Shown here piece by piece: positions 10,727-21,200 of a stretch of 64,000 nucleotides of DNA. The position numbers were made by a program, and so were the translations under genes. The notes under the pieces were generated by a model. It worked only from the letters and a program-made list of their open reading frames with translations. It was not told the DNA's origin and did not search any database. How positions within the stretch are numbered: the stretch's first letter is position 1; every line of letters begins with the position of its first letter. The DNA is from Brachionus rotundiformis (taxonomy: Eukaryota > Rotifera > Eurotatoria > Ploima > Brachionidae): contig JAESIW010000162.1 in assembly GCA_016802295.1 (NCBI GenBank), forward strand, positions 289,802 through 353,801. The letters run 5' to 3'.

Positions 10727-11180
10727 GTTAATTATACAATGAGTATTATTCAAAAATATATATAAAAAACTTTTCAATTTAAATCGTTGTGGAGCAATTA
10801 ATTGATTGATCATTTAAAATTGTTAAAATTTGATTTAAGTTTTAATTTTTGGAAAATTATTTTTAAAAAAAGCAAAATTTTGAGCCAAAAATTACATTAA
10901 AATCATCTGAAATCTATTCTATAAAAATTAAATAGTTATAGGACGAGAGATAAATAAAAAATTTTATAAATATTGAAAAGAATTCATTTTAGCAATAGAT
11001 TTTAATTACCAGAAATAAAAAGTTAAAATTCTTAGTAAATAAAACATTATTTCTAAATTAATTATTTTTTTTAACTTTTAAAAGAAAATATATCATTGAT
11101 TTAATTGAAAAATTGTTATAAGATATAAATAAAAATTTTGCATTTAATTTATTTATATAAGCAAAATTAATTAATTTTAA
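10724..11180 (-). repeat. Right arm of the twister-flanked element, copy 2
   Basis: Reverse complement of the module at 3645-4160, with small indels. It starts directly at the end of the copy 2 core. Confidence 0.7.
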
Positions 11181-11657
11181 GTCACCCTCCTCTTTTCGCA
11201 ACCGGGCTTGGGACCGGCTTTGGCAGAGTTATGACGGCGTCTTTCCCTAAGAAGCCAGTGGGACGTTCATCATAAACAGCGCCACTCATCCGAGCACAAG
11301 GCTGCGAACTCGGCAACTATTTAGACTAGCTTGGAACCACAAACCAAGCGACTTCTCTCTTTCAATTGAGAAAAAGTCTTAACTTAAGGCTTCCAAAGTT
11401 ACGTACTATCTGCAGAGGGTCAGCTGTACAGCAGATTCTCGCTCCTTTCGGATTCTATACTGGGAGATGGTCGAAGCCAGCGGCGCCCTCATACGACAAG
11501 ACTTGGACAAAGACCCGTAGGCCTATGTACCCGCCATACAGCTCTTCTGCAGACTACGTGAAAGACCACACACACACATAAGATGCATGTGGCTGCCACC
11601 ACCCTCCTCTTTTTTCATCAGGGCTTGGGACCTGCGGATCGGCAGAGTTATGGTGAC
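11181..11657 (-). mobile_element. Twister-flanked retrozyme-like element, copy 2
   Basis: This is a 477 bp minus-strand copy of the core at 3170-3644 with both ribozyme blocks intact by eye. A CA-run two bases longer than in copy 1 shifts the antisense frame to a stop, which argues against coding. Confidence 0.85.
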
Positions 11658-11860
11658 TAACATTTTTTAAAATTTTGTTTTTTCAAAAATTTAAAAAATG
11701 AAATGACCTAAAATGTCCAAAATGTCATCCTATTTATACCCTTTTGACTACATGACTCAATTTAACTAATTTAGATAACTTTTGATAAAAATAAAATTCG
11801 ATTTTAAAATAAATTTAAATAAAATTTTAAATGAATCATTTAAACCAATATAAATAATTT
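11658..11860 (-). repeat. Left arm of copy 2
   Basis: Reverse complement of the arm at 2970-3169, including the TATAAATAGGATGACATTTT segment. A weaker second unit with AATCATTTAAACCA follows at about 11830-11860. Confidence 0.65.
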
Positions 11861-12492
11861 TTTAACAAGTCCATCTTTCTATTTATCAGAGAAATTTACG
11901 AATAACAATGACTTAGTTTAGACCAACTTAATTAAAGGAAAAATTGAATGTAAACATTTGTAAATGAAAAAAAAATTTTTTTAAAAATTTAATTTCCATT
12001 TGAGTTTTTACCAACTAATTAGTTTATATTTTCTAATAATTTAATTTTCGCTAGCGCTTCAATTTAATTTTTTTTTCATAATTTGTCTTAAGTCCGAATT
12101 TGGAAAATAAATTTATTAAAATAAAATTTAATTAAAAATTTCTAAATAAATTTTTTTATTCTTAAGTCTAAAACAAAACATTTGGCAGCCAATTTTCCGT
12201 TTTCCCAAATGAGCGATTAATGCCAATATTCATATATCAGAATACTAATTATTTTTTTGGCTTTTTCTTCAAATCTCTTCTATTAGAGATCAATTTTTTA
12301 GTATGCTAAAATAAATCAAACATACTTCTTGTGTAAGTACTTAAATATGTTTTTGCTTAAGATTTATAAGAAAGTTGTTTATTTTTATAAAAAAATAAAA
12401 AAATCATAAATAATAACCCCCAGTTGGCATTGTCATGTCTTTCTCTATTTCCAATTTGATACTGGTAAATATTAGTAAAATTTTAAGAAAAA
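11861..12492. other. AT-rich intergenic sequence
   Basis: No gene was seen. Confidence 0.45.
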
Positions 12493-12565
12493 AGCCCCCA
12501 GGGAGGATCGAACTCCCGACCCCCAGTTTACAAGACTGGTGCTCTAACCACTGAGCTATGGAGGC
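12493..12565 (-). tRNA. tRNA-Thr (anticodon TGT)
   Basis: A 73 nt cloverleaf read by eye: acceptor GCCTCCA/TGGGGGC with one T-G pair, D arm GCTC/GAGC, anticodon stem CCAGT/ACTGG with loop CTTGTAA, T arm GGGAG/CTCCC with loop TTCGATC. No intron. A T-run follows the 3' end, as expected for Pol III. A second, identical gene lies at 41624-41696. Confidence 0.95.
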
Positions 12566-13116
12566 CTACGGTAAATCAAAACAAAAATAAAGTATAATCA
12601 ATCTATTTTTCAACACATACGCCACCATACTTCTGATCAAATCAAAAAAATACCAATTTATTAAATATAATTATTTCTACTAATGACCAAAATTATGGTC
12701 ATAAAGAAAAAAAAAAATTTTTTTTGGTTTGAAATCTTGACTGCATCCTTCAAGTGTAACTTAAACTGCAAAATTAATTGGCTAAAGATAAGCTTTAGGT
12801 AACTACTATCTATAATTATAATTTTAGATTCAATATGTTTAACTCTAAGATATTACTAGAACAAATCAAAAAATAAAGAACCTTTGTGTATGGTAGGAGC
12901 ATAAATTATGAATAAATCTCAAGCCATATTTTAGTTCAACTATTAAATCCAGATAACTCGATAACAAAATGCATCTTGAAGAATCGATCTTCGATTCCAA
13001 CCTTCCGAAATTTTTTTTTTCTAAGTTTAATTATTATCTTGTAATATGATACTAATTTCATGTTTTCTGAAATATTTTTTTAATAACTTATTCTACAATT
13101 TTGTTCAGATACAGCT
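12566..13116. other. Spacer upstream of the SH3BGR-like gene
   Basis: AT-rich; no gene was seen. Confidence 0.45.
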
Positions 13117-14855
13117 ATGGTCATAAAACTGTTCGTCTCTTCAACGCCGGGAAACCAAGAAGTAACCAATTCAAGCATAACTTGCATTTTTTAAAACCAC
13201 TCTTTTGCCAAGGTCAAAAAACAGCAGCAGCATGCCCAGTTTGTTCTATCTAGTCTAGTGAGCGGTGACCTTCAAGTGATAGACATATCGGACCCAATTT
13301 ATGAAGAGGACAAGCAGTTCATGCTTGACAATGCACAGCCAAATGCCAAGGGTCTCACTCTACCTCCGCAAATTTTCAATGAGAAAGACTACTGCGGCGA
13401 TTATGACCTGTTTGCCGTCTCCATTGAAAACGATGAGCTGTTCCAGTTTCTTAAATTGGCTGAAAAAAAACCAAAAAAAACCCAAGCTGTAAATGAGCTT
13501 TGACTTTTGTCTGATATTTTGCATGATAAATAAATTAATAGAATAAAAAAAACACTTTTTTTTGTCTAATTTTGCATCCGGTTTGCTTTTAGAGGTGTTT
13601 GTTTGTTTGTTTATTATCTAATTTTGGTCATTTGTGCCAGGTGGAGAGTGACGCTATAGAAGATGCTGATAAAAAAGACACTGAAGTGGCAAATGAAGAA
13701 GATAAAGACCAAGGAAATGCAGAGAATGAGGAAATTTCCGAGTCTGATTCTAAAAAAGAAGATAATGAGGAGAATAAGGAAGATTCCGAGGAAACGGAGG
13801 CAAATAAAGTAGGGGAAAAGGGTTCGGATATTGATGAGGCTGAAGGTGAAAAAGAAGAGGAGTCCGGTGAGAAAATAGAAGGTTCTGAAGAAGATGTAGA
13901 TGGTTCGGATGATATAAGAACATCGAGGCGTAGGAGAAGGGGGTGGGACAATGAACGGGACAATGAAAATAATCTAGGTGAACCAGAGGAGGATAAAGAA
14001 CCTGAAGAGATAAATGAGAAGAATGATAATGAAGATAATGATGCCAAAATTGAAGAATCTAAAGTGGATTCGGAAGAAAAGGCTGAAGATGATGAGGATG
14101 GAACTTCGACAAGGCGCAGTAGAAGAGCTTGGAACAATGAAGAGGCTGAAGACACAAAAAGAGAAGAACCCAAAGAGGATAATAAAGAGAATGTAGAGGC
14201 TACGGAAGAGAGGGTTTCATCAAGGCGTAGACGTAGAGGCTGGGACAATGAGGAAAGTGAAAATAAAGAGGAAGAATCAAATGAAAATAAGCAGGAAGAG
14301 ACTGAAGCAGAATCTACTAAAGAGGAAAGTGTTCCAGAGGAAAGGAGCAAAGATGTAGAGGCTACAGAAGAGAGGGTTTCATCAAGGCGTAGACGTAGAG
14401 GCTGGGACAATGAAGAAAGTGAAAATAAAGAGGAAGAGACTAAACCAGAATCTACCAATGAGGAAAGTAGCAAAGATGTAGAGGCTACAGAAGAGAGGGT
14501 TTCATCAAGGCGTAGACGTAGAGGCTGGGACAATGAAGAAAGTGAGACAAAGAAAGAAGAACCGGAGGTGAAAGATGATGAAAAAACCGAAGAAGTGGAA
14601 AAAAGTGAAGAGACACCAACTGAGACAGAAAGTGTCGGAGGAAGAAGACGCCGTCGTGGTTGGGATACTGAGGAGAAAAAAGAAGAAACAGAAACACCAG
14701 AAGTGAAAACTGAAGATAGTGAGGAAACAAGCTCGCGTAGAAGACGTAGAGGATGGGACAATGAAGATACCAAGACAGCTGAAGTGCAAGAAAACAAACC
14801 AGAGGAAACAGAGAACCAAAGTTCGCGTACACGTAGGAGGAGAGGTGAATGGTAA
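13117..14855 (+). CDS. SH3BGR-like thioredoxin-fold protein with long Glu/Arg repeat tail, 511 aa
   Basis: Three exons join in frame: 13117-13161, 13213-13488 and 13641-14855 (1536 nt). The first 106 residues or so are an SH3BGR/SH3BGRL domain (glutaredoxin-like fold): MVIKLFVSSTPGNQE, KKQQQ, then LPPQIFNEKDYCGDYDLF. This aligns along the whole of the family's usual domain, including the PPQIFN and GDYD motifs. The last exon encodes about 400 highly acidic residues with eight spaced copies of a basic-Trp motif, best form SRRRRRGWDNEE. Three of these sit in near-perfect repeats of about 45-60 residues. Known SH3BGR members have a Glu-rich tail, but the Arg-Trp motif resembles the UHM-ligand motifs of splicing factors. 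Function is unknown; see findings. Confidence 0.88.
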
Positions 14856-14895
14856 TAGAATTAGAATTGGAAATTTTTATCTTGATAAACTCGTT

Positions 14896-14922
14896 TTATT
14901 ATTATTATTATTATTATTAATT
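14896..14922. repeat. TTA microsatellite
   Basis: A run of ATT/TTA triplets lies just after the SH3BGR-like stop codon, in its 3' UTR. Confidence 0.85.
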
Positions 14923-15169
14923 TTTTTAATGTTGATTTAAGAAAAAACAATGGTTAAATTAATCCAAACGTTTTTTTAATTATTTATATAAATGTTATTC
15001 AGTATTTATTAAATAAAATAAATTGAAAAAATAAACATATAAATTGATAAACAAATTTTAGAAAACTTTTAATTTTGTTGTCTAATTAATTTAAAATAAA
15101 CAAAAAATAAAATTTAAAAAAATTTATTTTTAAAAATTTTTAATTAAATATTTATTCAAGAAAAGCTAA

Positions 15170-16756
15170 TCATTTTTTTCCGTCTGTAAAAGCCTGTAGA
15201 CCAGTGACAGCTCTACCAAGGATCAAAGCGTGTATATCGTGTGTGCCTTCGTAAGTATTGACAGCTTCTAAATTCATACAATGTCGAATTATGTGGTATT
15301 CGTCTGAAATGCCATTGCCTCCCAGAGTGTCTCGTGCTGATCGAGCTATTTCCAGCGCTTTACCACAATTGTTTCGCTTTATTAATGAGATCATTTCAGG
15401 TGTTGCTCTTGGTAGATAAATTTAATTAGAATTTTCACCAACAATTTTTTCTATCTATTTACTTATTTTCGTCTTTAAGTCGTCCAACTTGGAGACAGGC
15501 TTGCAAACCAAGCGCTATCTCTGTAACCATATCAGCATATTTTTTTTGTATTAATTGATTTTGGGCTAATGGTCGACCAAATTGTTTTCTAAAATTTAAA
15601 TTCAATTTTTATCTAAAAGCATAAATAAATTAAATAGATAATTATTTACCTGTCTAAAGTATATTGTCTGCTTGTGTGAAAACAAAACTCAGCTGCTCCC
15701 ATGACACCCCAAGCGATTCCGTATCTGGCACTGTTCAAGCATCCGAATGGACCAGCCAAGCCGTCCACATTCGGCAATAGATTCTCTTCTGGAACATGCA
15801 CATCGTCCATCACAATCTGGCCAGTTACCGAAGCTCTAAGAGAAAATTTCCCCTCTATCTTTGGTGTTGAGAATCCTTTCATGGACCTCTCCAGAATAAA
15901 TCCTCTAATTCTTTTGTCTTCACATTTAGCCCAGACAACAGCAATGTCGGCTATTGGTGAATTGGTAATCCAAGACTTGGATCCGTTCAATATGTAGCAC
16001 TTTTTGTCCGAATCGTACTTAGCTCTGGTTTCCATTCCACTCGGATCACTGCCATGATTCGGCTCGGTTAGACCAAAGCATCCAATCAAGTCACCTTTGG
16101 CCAGTAAAGGCAAATATTTGTCTTTTTGAGCTTCAGTTCCATAAGTATAAATCGGGTGCATGACCAATGATGACTGCACGCTAAAAGCCGACCGATATCC
16201 ACTATCAATTCTAGAAAAAAATTCTTACCATACTCAAAATAATTTTTTTCTCCAATACCTTTCCACTTCTCTGGCCAAGAGACCATAAGCTACTGAAGAC
16301 ACACCAGCACATCCATAGCCTTTTATAGTTGGTCCGAAATAGCCCAAATTACCCATCTCTTTCATTATTTCCTTGTGAAAGACTAGACAGAATTATTTTT
16401 AAGTCTTTTTTCTCTTGACAAAATTTTTAACTTAATTACTTTCTTTTCTATTGGCTTCGAGTACTCTTGGCATAAGCTCTTCCTGACAATAGGCTCTAAA
16501 AGAGTCCCGAATCATTTTCTCGTCATCTGATAACTGAGACTCTAAATTCAGAGGGTCCATAAAATCAAATTTTGCATCTTTAATTATTAAAAAATAGCCA
16601 ATAAATAATATTTTATCTTTATTTGTTTTTACTTGTAGATGCGTAGCGGGTTTGTAGCAAACATTTTACTAAATCTTGTCAAAAATAAATTAATTAGTTA
16701 AAATTAATAAAAATTTTAAAAAAATTTTTACTTTGTATTTTTGATTTAGCCAACAT
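15170..16756 (-). CDS. GCDH: Glutaryl-CoA dehydrogenase, mitochondrial, 417 aa
   Basis: Seven exons join in frame: 16756-16732, 16674-16633, 16577-16440, 16382-16259, 16210-15650, 15588-15463 and 15407-15170 (1254 nt). The enzyme oxidatively decarboxylates glutaryl-CoA to crotonyl-CoA in lysine and tryptophan breakdown, passing electrons to ETF. The N-terminus is basic and ends RYAST, a plausible mitochondrial targeting peptide. Family signatures: FGLTEPNHGSDPSGMETRA, NGSKSWITNSPIADI, then DRKQFGRPLA and NQLIQKKYADM. The C-terminal block NLEAVNTYEGTHDIHALILG holds the catalytic Glu. NLEAVNTYEGTHD is diagnostic of GCDH rather than other acyl-CoA dehydrogenases. Length matches the mature family plus presequence. 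The gene is convergent with the SH3BGR-like gene, 314 bp apart. Confidence 0.95.
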
Positions 16757-17146
16757 TTTTAATTAAATTTAAAATTAAAAATTCTAAATTAAAATCGAAT
16801 TAATATAGGTGTGTCAATGTTATATAAAAGATCAGTTTTTTTTTAAAGTTATTTAACTATGTTATATAAACTTTATCTTTATTTTAAAAAATTATAATAA
16901 ATTCTATAAATTTAGACATTTAGAGCATAGTATATGTATTTTTTAAAAACGAGTAATATTTTTGTCTTCAAGCAACATTTGGTATTGGTAACACAGTGAT
17001 AATGATAAAATAAGAAAAGAAAAGATAAGAAAAATGAAACAAATAATTTGGATAAGATTTTATTCAATTGAGAAATATTTCGAATTTTTAAAATATACAA
17101 ATTGTCTTAAAGTTATTTTTTAAAAAAATAATAATTATTATATCAT

Positions 17147-18202
17147 TTACATAGCATCAGTAGATTTGAAGTGTTCGTCGTCGATGGTTGAATACACATG
17201 ACCTTCGGTGCTTAAAAAATCAAGCGCATCTCTGGAAAAATAAAATTTTTAAAAAATTTATTTTCTTCTTAATTATTTAATTAACCTAATTTTGTTTTCT
17301 GGATAATTATTAAAGTGAGAGCAAATTTCCCGAATGTGAACACCTTCACTATTTCTGGCTTGCTTGATTAAATTGGAAATCTAATTTTTTAATTTTTTAA
17401 ATTTTTAGCTAAATTTTTTGGTCAAGTTAAATTAATTACATTTAGATGAAGACCACTTAGACCACTGGTCGATGATCCGCCATTATCGCCAAAAGTGGAG
17501 ACACCACCCATCGGATTTCCCATCTGCATGTCGAAATTTTCATTTCCCTTTGAAATGTAGTAAATGCTGGCATTCATGCAGTCCAAAATGTGATGGGTGA
17601 TTTCGTTCATCTCTTTGAGAGGAAGCATTCGGAATGCTTGGACAATTTTCTGGTTTTGTAAAGACTTGATTATGCCAAAGACTTTGACGTATTGATTTTC
17701 GATAAATTGTGAGTGCTGTGCTTTTGGCTCATCTGTTTCCATGTCATCATTATCCTAAAGCATAATATTATCTATTTTTTCTTTTCTTAAATTTTTTATT
17801 ATTACATCAGTCTGAAGCTTGACATGTATCTCATTAGTGGACATGTCATCAACCAAATAGGTTATGTCATTGGCTCGCTTGATTACGCTTCTGATCAAAC
17901 CTACAATGCAAATCTGGACAAAATTTTAGCTTATCTGGTCTTTTTTTTTTAATGCATCTGGTACATACTTGGTTAAATCTTAAATGATTGTATTCGAATA
18001 TGCTGCTTTCGCCTTCGACCTGGGAACACAGGTTTATGGTCTGTCCTGTCACCGGAACTATGTATTTAATTAAGTTTTTCTGTGAGACAAAATCAAATTA
18101 AAAAAGAAAATTTAAAATTGGATCAAAACTGACTTTTATCTCTTTGCCAGCGTTGGCATTTGGTGATGAAAAAGTGCTATTAAATTCATTGTCGTTCCAC
18201 AT
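17147..18202 (-). CDS. RPA2: Replication protein A 32 kDa subunit, 260 aa
   Basis: Six exons join in frame: 18202-18134, 18079-17969, 17913-17806, 17754-17440, 17380-17286 and 17231-17147 (783 nt). RPA2 is the middle subunit of the single-strand DNA binding trimer used in replication and repair. The OB fold is recognisable (NHLRFNQICIVGLIRSV, then VKVFGIIKSLQNQK and RMLPLKEMNEITHH), and so is the C-terminal winged helix (REICSHFNNYPENKIRDALD, then FLSTEGHVYSTIDDEHF). The N-terminal region has a short Ser-rich start, as in the family. The gene lies in the same direction as GCDH, 390 bp upstream of it. Confidence 0.93.
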
Positions 18203-21200
18203 TTTAATTTTTTTTCAATCAAACTAAATTTTAAAAATTCAATCCTCTAACTTATATTATCAAGAATGGATGTTTGCCAAATGTGGCAAAATAAACTCAT
18301 TTTTATGCTTTATTTTTGTGAATAATTAATAAAGCTTGTAGTTAAATTTATTATCTTTTTATTTTGATTAACTTAATAAGCCAAAAACAAAACAATTAAA
18401 TCGATTAAAATTAGCCCAACTAAAAAATTATTTCATTTGTTTAAACTGCAAATTAACTAGGGTTCCATTAGAGTAATTATTTGCTTTGTTTATAAGATTT
18501 CAGCCCAGTCAATAAATTAAATATTTGCTTAGTTATTTTCATTATTTTAGGCTTTTTTAATCAAACTCCTTAAGGATATGCTCAAATTAAACACAGTCAA
18601 ATCAGAATCTTCCAGACAATTAGATACACTGAATAGCAAAATTCTTTTTTATTTTTTTATTTCTTTTTCTGCTTTAAATTGATTAAAATCTGGCTAATTT
18701 GATTAAAGATATATCAATTTTTTATCATAGACAAAATAGAATATTATTTCTCAAGTTTATAATTCAATTTTAATGAGCGATCTTGGAATATTTTACAACA
18801 AGTAAAAAAGACCATAAGCATTTTTCAAATAATAATTAATTTTATTAAATAATAAATATGTGAGAGAGTGTAATTAAGCAAATTTGCATAACAAAGACAA
18901 ATTAGTATTTGTAGTGTAAAATGTGTAATGTTTGGTCAGCAAACAAGATTAGGAATTTCCCAGTGCTGGATTTATTGATGAATAGTTGACTTACGCTTCA
19001 TTTAGTTTAATTATTTTAATCCAAAAAAGGGGAAGTATTGATCGGATATGGTTCAACTTGAGGAAGTTTGAATTAAAGTGGACGAAAGGAATTAATCACT
19101 TGTGAATTTAATAAAGTTAGTTTAATGAAAAATAAAAAATTCTATAGACTTTTGATAAGTGTGAAATATTTTTATTTTTAAAAATGCCAGCTAAAGCACG
19201 TTTGTTTGTGATCGGTACTTTGCCTGACCTGGTTAGCACAGACCTGAATCATCAAATAAAAAAAACATTTTTAATCAATCTATTTAATTTGAAAATTTTA
19301 ATTTAGCTTTCAAGCTTGATTGATGGACAAAATATTGCTAATAGAAAATAAACTTAGGCCGTACAGATATATATGGATTTTAATTAGCTTAAAATTGATT
19401 TTTTTTAAACTAAGTTATTAAAATAAAGATAAAAATTTGGTATATTGGTTGATCAGCTAGTTCCAACTGAGTACATCTTTAAAATAATAAGCATTTTTTG
19501 ACTGTAAAATTTTTAAATGGTGTACAATGTTCCACTAGTTAGGCAACTAAAAAAGTTAGTTTACTTGGTGTAATACCAAGATTAGGTATCAAACTAATTG
19601 AGAGAAGAATTTGGCGTGATACTTCCTTATTTACTTGTCGTTTTTGTTATTTTATAATAAGAAAACATGTGAGAATACGACAGTGAACTTAAGTTCTGCA
19701 AGATTAGAAGCATGATAGTGAGAAGAAATCAGTTAAACAAAGTTTAAATAATGGTGCATCCGGAACATAGGCATTTAGAAATACTAAGAATATGTATGAA
19801 TGAAAATGTTCTGTAATTTTTCTACAATATAATTTGGACTTATTACACTATTATTACTTTGCAAATGTATTAAGAGAATAAATATTATACCAAAAGAGAG
19901 TCTTTTATTTATTTAATTTATAAAAGTTAGTAGTTCAAATGGACGAATTTGCAGAGGGATGAAGAAACAGTTTATTCAGTAATTGATCTAGGTTTACATA
20001 TACCGAGTTTCCATAAGATGTCTAAAAATTATTGTAGCGAAATATCTACTTTGTAAAATATTTTTTGTGGATTTTCATTGCTTAAATACTATAGAAGTCT
20101 AATTTAATATTTTTTAATTTTTTTACATAAAATTCCTGTTTATTTATCAATTTTAAAAATGGGATATTAATCTAAAAATTTTTGGACTTGTGTCAAAAAT
20201 CAGAGTATTTTTTTCTACATCCTTGTATGATAGATTTCAAAACAAAACATCTCTTGCTTGCAGTGTATGCTAAATTAAGACAACATTGCAAAACTAACTT
20301 GACATTTTCTTCAAATTAAAAAAAAAAGAAAGCTTTAAGTCCTCCAGTCGACAATTTCTTGCAGTCGCTTGTTTCAGTGTCTGTCATGTTTAATTAAAAA
20401 GTCAATTTAAACCAGTCAACTTCTTTTTTTAATTAATTGTAGGCTATAATTAATCTCGTTCTTAAAATTAACGAGCTTGTTTTCAAAAATTTAACCCAAT
20501 AAGTAACTTAGATTTAGTGTTTTTCTAAGGTGATGTCTAATTAAAAAAAACAATAATATTTTTAATCTTTTATTTTTATAAATGAAAATTTTAATATTGG
20601 CAAAATGTTGACAAACTAATAATCCAGGGAGTCAACAATTAATAATTAATCTCGAATTCCTGTAGTGATATAATTGGAGATGGCTGGGCGGGAGGCGAGT
20701 GTTGTTATGCATGCTGCCAGCAGTCAAATGTCCACTTTGAAAAGCTTAATTGAAATTGTCCGAATTGAGTAATTAAGTATTCTCTAAGCCGATTACATAA
20801 GTACTCGTGACATGTTTTAACATTCTTAAATACTTAAAACAAACATCCCATGGCGATCTCGAAATGAGCTTAAATGTTAACAAAAAAATCGCTAATTTAT
20901 TCATTCAGCTTGTCTCGAAAGGCCAGACTGAATAGTTATGTGGAGACTTTATTTCTGAGAATGTCTATTATTGTTAAATCAATCAAAATAATTAATAATT
21001 CATGAGTCTAGCAATCATGTTAAGAACGGACACGGCCCATACACACAACAAATCCACTCGAAAGCTTATCTTTTTATTAAAAAATGTATGTATTAAAAAA
21101 ACTAATTGTAAACAAGATTGAGTTTCAAGCGGGCCTAATAAATTCTGTTAGCTTTTTCCTCTATATCGATACAATTTTTGATATTCGAGTCCAAATTGTA

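Noticed and set aside
13628..14797. 389-codon Ser/Leu-rich minus-strand frame opposite the SH3BGR-like tail
   Set aside because: It is an antisense shadow of Glu/Arg repeats, with no domain.
19183..19305. 40-codon frame starting MPAKARLFVIGTLPDLVSTD
   Set aside because: It has a promising start but turns into AT-rich filler, with no homologous motif or splice partner recognised.
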